In this document: in pieces, positions 29,574-37,429 of the stretch | Layout of the letters: each line of letters begins with the position of its first letter | Numbering within the stretch: the stretch's first letter is position 1 | Origin: Streptomyces adustus | GTDB taxonomy: Bacteria > Actinomycetota > Actinomycetes > Streptomycetales > Streptomycetaceae | Assembly: GCF_009377175.1 (NCBI RefSeq) | Contig: NZ_VJZD01000069.1 | Location: 1 to 38,601 of the forward strand | DNA length: 38,601 bases | Direction of reading: 5' to 3' | The notes under the pieces: model-generated | Told to the model about the DNA's origin: nothing | The model's input: only the letters and a program-made list of their open reading frames with translations | Database searches by the model: none | Made by a program: the position numbers and the translations under genes

Positions 29574-31067
29574 GTGACCCCCATGAGCAGCGAAGACATC
29601 ACCGGGCGGGCGGTCGCTCCGGTCGGGGCGGCCGTCCCCGCCGGGGCGACCGCCCTGACCGGGATGGATCCGGTGTGGAACCATCCCCTGGTCGGCCGGG
29701 TGTCCCGGGTCGGCCGGCGGTTGCGGCGCACGGACCGCTCCCGGCCGTGGCTGCTGGACACGGCGCTGGTCCTCGTGATGGTGGCTGTGCTGTGCGTGCC
29801 GGACCTGTGGCCGCACCACCACGAACGGCACGACCAGCTTGCCAAGGCCTTCACCCACCTGTCGCTCACGGCGACCCTCGCACTCCAGGCCGGGCAGGTG
29901 CTGCCGCTGCTGTGGCGCCGCAGACAGCCGACCGTGGCCTTCACGCTGACCGCCACCGCCTTCCTGGTCCAGTGCGCACTGGGAGCCTGGCTGCGCGCCG
30001 CCGTCGCCGTCCTGGTCGCGCTCTACAGCCTCGCGCTGCACGGGCGGCTTCGTCACCTGCCCACCGCCTGCGCCGTGACGGTGAGCGGCCTGGCGCTGCT
30101 CGCCGTACGGATGCGCTCGGACGTGTCCGTCCTGGACGGCCTGTTCCTGCTGAGCACCACCATCGTCGCCGCGGTCGCGCTGGGGCTGGCCGTACGCATC
30201 CGGCGCGCCCAGGTCGCCGGGCTGCGCGACCGCGCGGCCCGGCTGGAGATCGAGCGCGACCAGCGCAGCCGGCTGGCCGTCGCCACCGAACGCACCCGGG
30301 TGGCCCGCGAGATGCACGACATCGTCGGCCACAACCTCTCCGTCATCATCACGCTCGCCGACGGCGGCGCCTACGCGGCCGACACCTCCCCGGAACGCGG
30401 CAAGCAGGCCCTGCTGCTCATCGGCGACACCGGACGCCAGGCGCTGGGCGAATTGCGTCGTACCCTCGGGGTGCTGCGCGAGCAGAGCCAGGCTCCCCGG
30501 CTCAGCCCCCAGCCGGGCCTCGCGGACATCGACGCCCTGTGCGCCCGGATCCGCTCCGCGGGACCCCAGGTCACCTACCGGACCGGGGGCACGCTGGACA
30601 CCCTGGACCGCGGCATCCAGCTCGCCGTCTACCGCATCACCCAGGAAGCCCTCACCAACGCCCTCAAACACGCGGGCCACGACACCCGGATCCGGGTGTC
30701 GGTGACCGTCGCCGACCCGCTGGTGCAGATCGACGTCCACGACACCGGGCCGCGGGACGCGACCGTCCGGATCCGGACGCCCCACGACGAAGGACACGGA
30801 CTCGCCGGAATGAGAGAACGCGCGGCCCTCTACGGGGGGACCGTCACCGCGGGCCCCACGACGGACGGCGGATGGAGGGTCCGGGCCACCCTGGACCTCA
30901 CCCCACTGGCCGGACTCCCGGCCCCGGCCGGCTCCGCCGACCCCTCGGGGCCGCCCGACCCGTCCGGTCCGCCCGGCCCCGCGGACCCGTCGGACAGGTT
31001 GGCGGCGTCCGAACCGACCGGCGGGGCCGGTCCGTCGGGCGGGTCCGGGACGGGTGGTGCGGCATGA
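29574..31067 (+). CDS. Sensor histidine kinase (DesK/NarX, HisKA_3 type)
   Basis: The product is 497 aa from GTG 29574. CACGAT at 29562-29567 would be a -10 box 7 bp upstream, giving a leaderless transcript; ATG 29583 is the alternative start. Four or five membrane segments (about 60-77, 96-112, 120-155, 163-180 and 186-207) form a small intramembrane sensor. A coiled linker follows (AQVAGLRDRAARLEIERDQR), then REMHDIVGHNLSVIITLADG with His248, and HATPase_c with EALTNALKHAG, DTGP and GHGLAGMRERA. The last 65 residues are a Pro/Ser/Gly-rich tail with repeated DPSGPP. It overlaps its response regulator by 4 bp and probably senses the exporter's substrate or membrane stress. Confidence 0.92.
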   Translation: MTPMSSEDITGRAVAPVGAAVPAGATALTGMDPVWNHPLVGRVSRVGRRLRRTDRSRPWLLDTALVLVMVAVLCVPDLWPHHHERHDQLAKAFTHLSLTATLALQAGQVLPLLWRRRQPTVAFTLTATAFLVQCALGAWLRAAVAVLVALYSLALHGRLRHLPTACAVTVSGLALLAVRMRSDVSVLDGLFLLSTTIVAAVALGLAVRIRRAQVAGLRDRAARLEIERDQRSRLAVATERTRVAREMHDIVGHNLSVIITLADGGAYAADTSPERGKQALLLIGDTGRQALGELRRTLGVLREQSQAPRLSPQPGLADIDALCARIRSAGPQVTYRTGGTLDTLDRGIQLAVYRITQEALTNALKHAGHDTRIRVSVTVADPLVQIDVHDTGPRDATVRIRTPHDEGHGLAGMRERAALYGGTVTAGPTTDGGWRVRATLDLTPLAGLPAPAGSADPSGPPDPSGPPGPADPSDRLAASEPTGGAGPSGGSGTGGAA

Positions 31068-31741
31068 CCACCGTGCTCATCGTGGACGACCAGCCGTTGC
31101 AGCGCTTCGGTTTCCGCATGCTCCTGGAGAGCTCCCCCGAGACCGTGGTCGCCGGTGAGGCGGCCCACGGCGGCGAGGCCGTACGCCAGGCCGCCGAGCT
31201 CCGCCCGGACGTGATCCTGATGGACGTCCGGATGCCGGGCATGGACGGCATCGAGGCGACCCGGCGCATCGTCGCCTCCGGAGGCCGTTCCCGCGTGCTC
31301 GTCCTGACGACCTTCGACGTGGACGAGTACGCCCACGCGGCGCTGCGCGCGGGAGCCAGCGGATTCCTGCTGAAGGACGCCCACCCGGAGGAACTGCTGG
31401 CCGGGATCCGCGCGGTCGCCGCGGGCGACGCGGTGATCGCCCCCGCTCTCACCCGGCGCCTGCTGGACGCCTACGCCCATCATCTGCCGCAGGCCGCGCC
31501 GGGCGCGGGCGCCGAGGGCGATCCCCGGGTGCGTTCCCTGACCGAACGCGAGCACGAGGTCCTGGTCGCCATCGGCCGGGGCTGGACCAACGGGGAGATC
31601 GCCGAACGTCTCGTCCTGTCGGAGTCCACGGTGAAGACGTACGTGGGCCGCGTCCTGGCGAAGGTCGGGGCGCGCGACCGTGTCCAGGCCGTCATCTTCG
31701 CCTACGACCTGGGACTCGCCCGCCCGAATCCGTCGGACTGA
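31064..31741 (+). CDS. NarL/LuxR-type response regulator
   Basis: The product is 225 aa; ATG 31064 overlaps the kinase stop. Receiver: VLIVDDQPLQRFGFRMLL, Asp54 (ILMDVRMPGMDG), Thr in LTTFDVDEYAHAAL and FLLKDAHPEELL with the conserved Lys. A linker of about 25 residues follows, then a LuxR helix-turn-helix: LTEREHEVLVAIGRGWTNGEIA and LSESTVKTYVGRVLAKVGAR. It should be phosphorylated by the kinase at 29574 and control the ABC genes upstream, perhaps through the palindromes at 27583-27628. Confidence 0.95.
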   Translation: MTTVLIVDDQPLQRFGFRMLLESSPETVVAGEAAHGGEAVRQAAELRPDVILMDVRMPGMDGIEATRRIVASGGRSRVLVLTTFDVDEYAHAALRAGASGFLLKDAHPEELLAGIRAVAAGDAVIAPALTRRLLDAYAHHLPQAAPGAGAEGDPRVRSLTEREHEVLVAIGRGWTNGEIAERLVLSESTVKTYVGRVLAKVGARDRVQAVIFAYDLGLARPNPSD

Positions 31742-31994
31742 ACGGCGTCCGTACGGCGGGAGGCGAGGTGTGACGCGGTGCGGTGTGGGTCACGGGTGGA
31801 AAAACTATACGGATGTGTTTAGCGTGGTAAGCTTACGTTAGTTGCAGTTGTGGTTCCCGAACTTCAAGTGCCTTGGTGGTTGTATGCCGCCGGGCGTTTT
31901 TTGTCTTTCCGGTGCTGATCCGGACGGGGTTCATTGTGGCGACGCTGGGGCTCGCAAAGTGTGAGCCCGCGGGCACAGCCCCGAAGGAGATGAC
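31742..31994 (+). promoter_or_regulatory. A/T-rich leader of the cold-shock gene
   Basis: This 253-bp gap is much richer in A/T than the rest (31800-31910), with a T6 run at 31897-31902. Near the gene, GGGCTCGCA (31948-31956) can pair with TGTGAGCCC (31960-31968), making a 9-bp stem with one G-U pair just before the ribosome site AAGGAG. Long structured leaders are known to control cspA-type mRNAs by temperature. The promoter itself could not be fixed; TATACG at about 31806-31811 is a weak candidate. Confidence 0.5.
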
Positions 31995-32198
31995 ATGGCT
32001 ACTGGCACCGTCAAGTGGTTCAACGCGGAAAAGGGCTTCGGCTTCATCGAGCAGGACGGCGGCGGCCCGGACGTGTTCGCCCACTACTCGAACATCGCCA
32101 CCTCCGGCTTCCGTGAGCTTCAGGAAGGCCAGAAGGTGAACTTCGACGTCACGCAGGGCCAGAAGGGCCCGCAGGCGGAGAACATCACTCCCGCCTGA
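31995..32198 (+). CDS. Cold-shock protein, CspA family
   Basis: The product is 67 aa from ATG 31995, with AAGGAG 6 nt upstream. It is a single cold-shock domain: the RNP1 motif is KGFGFIEQ (K-G-F-G-F-I), the RNP2 motif is VFAHYSNI, and the start MATGTVKWFNAEKGFGFI is the family hallmark. It binds single-stranded RNA/DNA and melts secondary structure. It is followed by a true T-tract terminator and then by a DEAD-box helicase gene, a common cold-adaptation pairing in Streptomyces. Length and motifs are full and normal. Confidence 0.97.
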   Translation: MATGTVKWFNAEKGFGFIEQDGGGPDVFAHYSNIATSGFRELQEGQKVNFDVTQGQKGPQAENITPA

Positions 32199-32214
32199 CG
32201 TCGAAACGTCTGAG

Positions 32215-32258
32215 AAAGTTGGGGCCCGTCCGTCTGGGACGGGGCCCAACTTTTTGTT
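32215..32258 (+). terminator. Rho-independent terminator with T-tract
   Basis: AAAGTTGGGGCCCGTCC (32215-32231) pairs with GGACGGGGCCCAACTTT, with one mismatch near the middle, and is followed by a T5 tract and GTTT. This is the only classical U-tract terminator in the window. It isolates the cold-shock mRNA from the helicase gene. A small GACGT-CGAA-ACGTC stem precedes it. Confidence 0.9.
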
Positions 32259-32340
32259 TCCGTATTCTGCGGAAATCTGTCGGATGGAACCTTTCGGGCA
32301 GAAAATCGCCGGACGCCTTCGGCCCGGGAGCTCGACCGCA

Positions 32341-32379
32341 AAGTCCGGCCCCGAAGTCCGGCCCCTAAAATCCGGCCCG
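32341..32379 (+). repeat. 13-bp tandem repeats before the helicase
   Basis: AAGTCCGGCCCCG, AAGTCCGGCCCCT and AAAATCCGGCCCG follow each other at 32341-32379. A TTGACA box lies at 32395-32400, a good -35 element for the helicase gene, though no clear -10 follows. The 278-bp gap 32199-32476 holds only this, the terminator and the ribosome site. Confidence 0.55.
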
Positions 32380-32476
32380 CCCCGAAGCGCGGCCTTGACA
32401 CCGGCTCGTACTTGCAATTCGTCCGGCTCTGTCCTGCCGGGAATTCCTCGATGCGTGCCCTCGAGGAAGGTTCTGC

Positions 32477-33910
32477 ATGAGCCGTTCGGTCCGTCCTGAA
32501 GCCAGTTCGAGCGGCTACGCGCGCCGCAGCGCCACCCGCCCGGGAGATTTCCGGTCTCCGGACACCGTCGCCCCGGCCCTCCCCCCGGCCGCGACCTTCG
32601 GCGAACTGGACCTGCCCGACGCGGTTCAGCGGACCCTCGCCGACCGCGGCGTGAGCGAGCCGTTCCCGATCCAGGCCGCCACCCTGCCGAACTCCCTGGC
32701 GGGACGCGACGTCCTGGGGCGCGGACGCACCGGCTCGGGCAAGACACTCGCCTTCGGCCTGGCGCTGCTCGTGCGCACCGCGGGGCAGCGCGCCGATTCA
32801 CGCAGGCCGCTGGCCCTGATCCTGGTGCCCACGCGCGAACTGGCCCAGCAGGTCACCGACGAACTCGCCCCGTACGCACAGTCGGTGAAGGTGCGCCTGG
32901 CCACCGTGGTCGGCGGCCTGTCGATGGGCCGACAGACGGCCGCGCTGCGCGAGGGGGCCGAGGTCGTCGTCGCGACGCCCGGCCGGCTCACGGACCTCGT
33001 CGAGCGCAGGGCCTGCCGCCTGGACCGGGTGGACATCACCGTCCTGGACGAGGCCGACCAGATGGCCGACATGGGCTTCATGCCGCAGGTGACCGCGCTG
33101 CTCGACCAAGTGCGGCCCGACGGCCAGCGGATGCTGTTCTCGGCCACCCTGGACCGCAACATCGATCACCTCGTCCAGAACTATCTCCACGACCCGGTGG
33201 TCCACTCGGTGGACCCGGCGGCGGGAGCGGTCACCACCATGGAACATCACGTGCTCCAGGTGCACGGCGCCGACAGGTACGCCACCGCCACCGAGATCGC
33301 CGCGCGGGACGGGCGCGTGCTCATGTTCCTGGACACCAAGCACGCCGTCGACCAGTTCACCAGGCATCTGCGCGGCAGCGGGGTGCGGGCCGCGGCCCTG
33401 CACGGCGGCAAGTCGCAGCCCCAGCGCAACCGCACCCTGGCGCAGTTCAAGGACGGCCAGGTGACGGTGCTCGTGGCCACCAACGTGGCGGCGCGCGGCA
33501 TCCACGTCGACGACCTCGACCTCGTGGTCAACGTCGACCCGCCCGCCGACCACAAGGACTACCTGCACCGCGGCGGCCGCACCGCCCGCGCGGGCGAGTC
33601 GGGCAGCGTCGTCACGCTGGTCACGCCCAACCAGCGCCGGGACATGGCCCGGCTGCTGTCCGACGCGGGGATCAGGGCCCAGGTCACCCAGGTCCGCTCG
33701 GGCGAGGCCGAACTGAGCCGGATCACCGGGGCCCGGACCCCCTCCGGTGTCCCCGTCGACGGGGCCGCGCCGCTCCCGGCGCAGCGTCAGCGCGGCGGGG
33801 CCCCCTTCCGCGGCCTGGGTGCCCGCCCGGGGCGCGGCGGACGCGGCGCCGCCGAGGCCCGGCAGCTCGCCGAGGCCCGCAAGGCCGCCCGGGTTCGCCG
33901 GGGCGCGTAG
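32477..33910 (+). CDS. DEAD-box RNA helicase
   Basis: The product is 477 aa from ATG 32477, with GAGGAAGG 6 nt upstream. It is an ATP-dependent RNA unwinding enzyme. All motifs are in order: Q motif with Gln66 (PFPIQAATL), motif I GRTGSGKT (83-90), PTREL (118-122), GG and TPGR, DEAD (191-194), SAT (222-224), then in the second RecA domain MFLDTKHAVDQF, ALHGGKSQPQRN, VLVATNVAARGIHVDDL and HRGGRTARAG. Motif VI has HRGGRTAR rather than the usual HRxGRxgR. A basic, Gly/Arg-rich tail (GLGARPGRGGRG) likely adds RNA binding. Next to a csp gene, a cold-stress role is likely. Confidence 0.95.
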   Translation: MSRSVRPEASSSGYARRSATRPGDFRSPDTVAPALPPAATFGELDLPDAVQRTLADRGVSEPFPIQAATLPNSLAGRDVLGRGRTGSGKTLAFGLALLVRTAGQRADSRRPLALILVPTRELAQQVTDELAPYAQSVKVRLATVVGGLSMGRQTAALREGAEVVVATPGRLTDLVERRACRLDRVDITVLDEADQMADMGFMPQVTALLDQVRPDGQRMLFSATLDRNIDHLVQNYLHDPVVHSVDPAAGAVTTMEHHVLQVHGADRYATATEIAARDGRVLMFLDTKHAVDQFTRHLRGSGVRAAALHGGKSQPQRNRTLAQFKDGQVTVLVATNVAARGIHVDDLDLVVNVDPPADHKDYLHRGGRTARAGESGSVVTLVTPNQRRDMARLLSDAGIRAQVTQVRSGEAELSRITGARTPSGVPVDGAAPLPAQRQRGGAPFRGLGARPGRGGRGAAEARQLAEARKAARVRRGA

Positions 33911-33930
33911 TCCGGACGGAGCTCTGCTGA

Positions 33931-33979
33931 CCGGGCGGCCGGCCGCGCAGGATCGAGCCTGACGCGGCCGGTCGCCCGG
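33931..33979. terminator. Bidirectional hairpin between convergent genes
   Basis: CCGGGCGGCCGGCCGCG (33931-33947) pairs with CGCGGCCGGTCGCCCGG (33963-33979) with one mismatch around a 15-nt loop. It lies between the stop of the helicase gene (33910) and the stop of the lipase gene (34007). Confidence 0.65.
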
Positions 33980-34006
33980 CGGTGGCCCCTGGACCTGAAC
34001 CGGGGC

Positions 34007-35440
34007 TCAGGGGAGCAGGGGCAGCAGCCAGCAGTTGGAGAGGGTGGGCCGGCCGGCGAGCCGGTCGACCAGCCACGAGATGGCATCGCCCTGGTCCGTC
34101 AGGAGCGGGGCGAAGTGGTTGACGATGTTCTTCTCCCCGAGGCTCGGCAGGTTGACGGGGACGTAGGTGACGTCGGCGCCCTTGCCGCACCAGTCGACGG
34201 CGAGCTTGCGGACCTGCCCGTGGGTGACCATGTCGTCGTTGACGCCGGTGACCACACGCACCGGACCCGCGGGCTTGAGCGTGCCGATGCGCTGGGCGTC
34301 GATGAAGGACTTCAGCCGGGGTTCGCTGTCGACCACCTGCGAGACCGAACTGCCGTCCGTCGTCCACTGCGTGCTCGACACGGACCCGAGGGTGAGCAGC
34401 GCGTCGCCGACGCACATGGTCGAGGTCTTGGCCAGCGCCGCCCTGCCCGCCGCGTTGAGATGCCCGTCGATGACGGGCCCGAGCGACGGGTCGGTCTGCA
34501 CCATGCCGTTCACCGACCAGCCGATGGCGGCTGCGAGGGAACTGCCGTCGACCCCCTTCATCACTTCGTTCAGATCGGCCGGCGGCGCCCCCGAATAGGT
34601 GCCGGCCAGGGGGACGTCGGGCGCGTAGGAAGGCTGGAGTTCGGCGGCCGCGGCACTGGCGCCCCCGCCCTGGCTGTAGCCGTAGAGGCCGACAGGGGAC
34701 GCGGCGGTGACGGACCCGCCGGCCACCGTACGCGCGGCGCGCGCGACGTCGAGGAGGGCGTGGCCCTCGTCGACGCGGTTGACGTAGGTGTGGACGCGGT
34801 CGGGGGTGCCGAGCCCCGCGTAGTCGGTGACCGCGACGGCGACGCCCCGGCTCAGGATCCGGTAGATCGCCAGGGCCTCGTAGCCGACGGAGACGGAGCC
34901 CTCGTTCAGGGCGATGGGGTGTTCCAGGGCCAGGGAGGCGGAGCACTGGTCGCCCTGGCCCATCGTGCCGGGGGCGAAGGCCACGACCGGCCGGGGACCG
35001 CTGCCCTTCCAGGCGGCGGCCGGCTCGATGTAGGCGCCGGTCACGGCCATCGGCCGGCCGGCCGAGTCGGTCGACCGGTACATCAGCCGGGTCGCCGTGC
35101 CGGGCAGCGGACCGTCGACCCCCGGCAGGCTCAGTGCCAGGGGCAGCGGCTCGGTGCGGATCAACGCGCCGTTGGTGTCCGGCAGTTGGGCGGGCGGTGT
35201 GTAGAAGGCCGGGACGGTCGGGGCGGTCGCCTCGACGGCGGCTGCGGCGGGCTGGGCCGCGGCGGGCAGGGCGGTGGCGCCCAGGCCGCACACGGTGACC
35301 AGCGCGGTGGTCAGCAGACGGCTGCGGGCGGAGGCCGACCGCCGTTCGCCCGCGGGCGGTGCTGTGGGGGGCTGCTGGGCCCGACGGGACGTCTGCATCG
35401 AGACGCCCTCCGGTCCGGAAGATCCGATCGATCGCTTCAT
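34007..35440 (-). CDS. Secreted lipase (LIP family, alpha/beta-hydrolase)
   Basis: The product is 477 aa from ATG 35440, with AGGAG 8 nt upstream; ATG 35398 has GGAGGG and is an almost equal choice. A signal peptide follows an Arg-rich head (GERRSASARSRLLTTALVTV, ALPAAAQPA), so it is secreted. The mature part is the secretory lipase family (PF03583-like): APGTMGQGDQC (oxyanion region), LGTPDRVHTYVNRVDEGHALLD, GYSQGGG with nucleophile Ser256, NDDMVTH (acid Asp), and IVNHFAPLL (catalytic His). Related enzymes cleave triglycerides or esters outside the cell. It is divergent from a TetR gene that probably controls it. Confidence 0.9.
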   Translation of the reverse strand: MKRSIGSSGPEGVSMQTSRRAQQPPTAPPAGERRSASARSRLLTTALVTVCGLGATALPAAAQPAAAAVEATAPTVPAFYTPPAQLPDTNGALIRTEPLPLALSLPGVDGPLPGTATRLMYRSTDSAGRPMAVTGAYIEPAAAWKGSGPRPVVAFAPGTMGQGDQCSASLALEHPIALNEGSVSVGYEALAIYRILSRGVAVAVTDYAGLGTPDRVHTYVNRVDEGHALLDVARAARTVAGGSVTAASPVGLYGYSQGGGASAAAAELQPSYAPDVPLAGTYSGAPPADLNEVMKGVDGSSLAAAIGWSVNGMVQTDPSLGPVIDGHLNAAGRAALAKTSTMCVGDALLTLGSVSSTQWTTDGSSVSQVVDSEPRLKSFIDAQRIGTLKPAGPVRVVTGVNDDMVTHGQVRKLAVDWCGKGADVTYVPVNLPSLGEKNIVNHFAPLLTDQGDAISWLVDRLAGRPTLSNCWLLPLLP

Positions 35441-35732
35441 GCGGCTCGCTCCTGCCGGCACACGGACTTCGGGGCGCGCGGCCCCTGAAGCCCTGGGTGG
35501 GGAGTCGTTCGAGATGGTGCGTCGCGCATGCCGACCGCCGGACGGTCGCTGTGGGTGGCGACCGTCCGGGCTCCGGCGGATGGGGCAGCGGGCCCGCTCT
35601 TCGCGCTCTCCCTGGCTCTCGGACCGAGAGGCGGCGCACCGGCGGGCACGGGCGTACGGAGGCTCTGGCCAGGAGCCTTTGCGGGGTGAAGTTCCGGGGC
35701 CGCCGGTCTGGTGCACCGAGGGCGCCTGGAGG

Positions 35733-35762
35733 TGACTCACGAGTCAGTTACTCGGGAGTCAC
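35733..35762. promoter_or_regulatory. GACTC/GAGTC tandem inverted repeats
   Basis: TGACTC-AC-GAGTCA (35733-35746) is perfect. Directly after it, TTACTC-GG-GAGTCA (about 35748-35761) is the same element with one mismatch. They lie about 30-50 bp from the next palindrome. They are likely operator sites in the lipase/TetR divergent promoter. Confidence 0.55.
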
Positions 35763-35782
35763 ATCGGCAGAGTAAGACGACG

Positions 35783-35797
35783 TGTCACTGAGTGACA
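35783..35797. promoter_or_regulatory. TGTCACT-G-AGTGACA palindrome
   Basis: A perfect 7-bp-arm palindrome about 73 bp upstream of the TetR start. Its core CACT(G/C)AGTG recurs in the region before the acyl-CoA dehydrogenase at 38471 (38297-38305 and 38423-38431). The TetR protein encoded next may therefore act at both places; this is inference. Confidence 0.6.
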
Positions 35798-35869
35798 AGA
35801 TGTCTGCAAGCGTCAGATGTGGCTCTGGCTATGCTGCCCCGACCAGACGCATTGGGGTGGGGAGCGACA

Positions 35870-36514
35870 GTGCACGAGGTATCGGCCATGGAGCGTTCGG
35901 CTCCGGCGGATCGGGCCGCGCGACGACCGACGCTCGGCGAGCGCCGCAAGTCCGCGCTCCGCGTGGAGATTTCGCACGCGGCCATCCGCCTGTTCACCGA
36001 GCAAGGAGTCACGGGCACCACGGGGGAGGAGATCGCACAGGCCGTCGGCATCTCGGCCCGGACCCTCTGGCGGCACTTCCCGACCAAGGAGAGCTGTGTC
36101 AGACCGCTGCTGATCGCGGGCCTGGACTTCGTCGCGGAGGCACTGCGTGCCTGGCCCGTGGACACGTCACTGCGTGACTACCTCGAGGACGTCCGCGCAT
36201 GGGGTGACGCCTTCGCACCGCCGGAGGCCGTCTGGGAGCTGATCTCGCTGACCCGTACCGATCCGGGACTGCACGCCGTATGGCTCCAGGTCCACGACGA
36301 CGCGCTGCCGGTCTTCGCCGAACTGTTCGCCCGCAGGGCCGGGAGCAGCCCGGACAGTCTGCGGGTGAAGGTGCACGCGGCGATGTTCAACGGGGCGTTG
36401 CGGGCGGCGGTGGAGGACTGCCTGGCGGCGCCCGCGGAGATCCGTTCGGAGGACGGCCTGAACACCTCCCTGCGCACCGCCCTGCGCGCGGCGGCCGAGG
36501 GACTGCCCTACTGA
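35870..36514 (+). CDS. TetR-family regulator
   Basis: The product is 214 aa from GTG 35870, with GGGGAGCGACA just upstream; ATG 35888 is an alternative. After a charged head, ALRVEISHAAIRLFTEQGVTG, then TTGEEIAQAVGISARTLWRHFPTKE form the TetR helix-turn-helix. The C-terminal half is the short helical domain of the AcrR/MftR-like group (SLTRTDPGLHAVWLQVHDDALP). The ligand is unknown. It is divergent from the secreted lipase; its own promoter region holds several palindromes, so autoregulation and lipase control are likely. A wider reach to 38471 is suggested by shared sites. Confidence 0.9.
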   Translation: MHEVSAMERSAPADRAARRPTLGERRKSALRVEISHAAIRLFTEQGVTGTTGEEIAQAVGISARTLWRHFPTKESCVRPLLIAGLDFVAEALRAWPVDTSLRDYLEDVRAWGDAFAPPEAVWELISLTRTDPGLHAVWLQVHDDALPVFAELFARRAGSSPDSLRVKVHAAMFNGALRAAVEDCLAAPAEIRSEDGLNTSLRTALRAAAEGLPY

Positions 36515-36528
36515 ACCGGCGGGAACCA

Positions 36529-36585
36529 CCACGGCCGAGCGGCTGAGCGACCTCCCGGCCGAGACGATCGGCGGCTCGGCCGTGG
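36529..36585 (+). terminator. Long-range inverted repeat after the TetR gene
   Basis: CCACGGCCGAGC (36529-36540) and GCTCGGCCGTGG (36574-36585) pair perfectly around a 33-nt loop that can itself fold (CGGCCGAG, GATCGGCGG). It starts 14 bp after the TetR stop. It is probably the transcript end; there is no T-tract. Confidence 0.6.
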
Positions 36586-36688
36586 GGCCGCGCGCCTGCC
36601 CGGCGTTGCGTCCGCCGGGTGTGACGGGCGACCGCTTCGGGGATGCCGACTGCGGCCGAGGCGGGCGATGCCCCATGATGAGCGGGCG

Positions 36689-37429
36689 ATGACCACGCCC
36701 CGCACGTTTCGCCCCCGCACCCCGGCGCACGGCCCGCCGTTGCCCGTCCTGCGGGCGGCCGTGTTCGCGGTCGTCGGGACGGCCCTCGGGGTGAGCGCGC
36801 ACCATCTGGCCACCGAGGGGCCCGCGCCCTGGCGGCACGGCGCCCTGGCGGCCGCGGCACTCTTCGCCGTCGGGCTCGCCGGCACCCGCCGCCCGCGCTC
36901 CCTGACCTCGGTCGTGACGGCCTGCGCCGCCGCCCAGGCCGGGCTGCACCTCTGGCTGACGACGGCGCCCGGGCGGCCCGCCCCGCCCGCGGCCCCCACC
37001 GGACCCATGGGGCACGCGGCGGGAGCCCACCGGATGTGGCACGGGCACCCGCAGAGTTCGCCGACGATGACGGCGGTGCACCTCGTCGCGGCCGTACTGG
37101 TCGCCGTACTGCTGCACCGAGCGGACACGGTGTGCTGGTCGCTGGCGCGCGGCCTCGACGCGGCGGCCGTGACGGTCCTGGCGTGGACGGCCACGGCCCG
37201 GGCCCTGTGCGGCGGCCCCCGTGTTCCGGCCGAACCGGGGCCGCCGGCGCCCGTGTTCGCCCGGCAGGACCGGCGGCCCCCCGAGGAGTCGGTGCTCGCC
37301 GACATGGTGGTGCGCAGGGGGCCTCCCCGGGCGGAGCCCGCTCGCGCCCACCGACCCCCTGCCGGGGCGGCGGTCCGTCCGACCGCTCCGCGCCCCCACA
37401 CCTGGAGACACCCATGTTCCGCGTCGTGA
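36689..37429 (+). CDS. His/Met-rich membrane protein linked to YcnI
   Basis: The product is 246 aa from ATG 36689; CATGAT about 12 bp upstream resembles a -10 box, so the mRNA may be leaderless. Four to five hydrophobic segments are visible: about 21-42, 51-66, 73-92, 130-146 and 155-175. Between the third and fourth lies GPMGHAAGAHRMWHGHPQSS, rich in His and Met, as in copper-binding loops. The C-terminus is a Pro/Arg-rich cytosolic tail that overlaps the YcnI start by 16 bp. I do not recognise a named family. Position beside a copper chaperone suggests a role in copper handling. Confidence 0.8.
   Translation: MTTPRTFRPRTPAHGPPLPVLRAAVFAVVGTALGVSAHHLATEGPAPWRHGALAAAALFAVGLAGTRRPRSLTSVVTACAAAQAGLHLWLTTAPGRPAPPAAPTGPMGHAAGAHRMWHGHPQSSPTMTAVHLVAAVLVAVLLHRADTVCWSLARGLDAAAVTVLAWTATARALCGGPRVPAEPGPPAPVFARQDRRPPEESVLADMVVRRGPPRAEPARAHRPPAGAAVRPTAPRPHTWRHPCSAS

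Larger units (their letters stand above)
35441..35869. other. 429-bp divergent region between lipase and TetR genes
   Basis: No gene is supported. It contains a perfect 12-bp hairpin (CCGGACGGTCGC 35538-35549 with GCGACCGTCCGG 35558-35569, 8-nt loop), which lies in the lipase leader if transcription starts upstream of it. It also holds paired GACTC/GAGTC elements (35733-35762) and a TGTCACT-G-AGTGACA palindrome (35783-35797). TATGCT at about 35829-35834 is a possible -10 box for the TetR gene. Confidence 0.6.
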
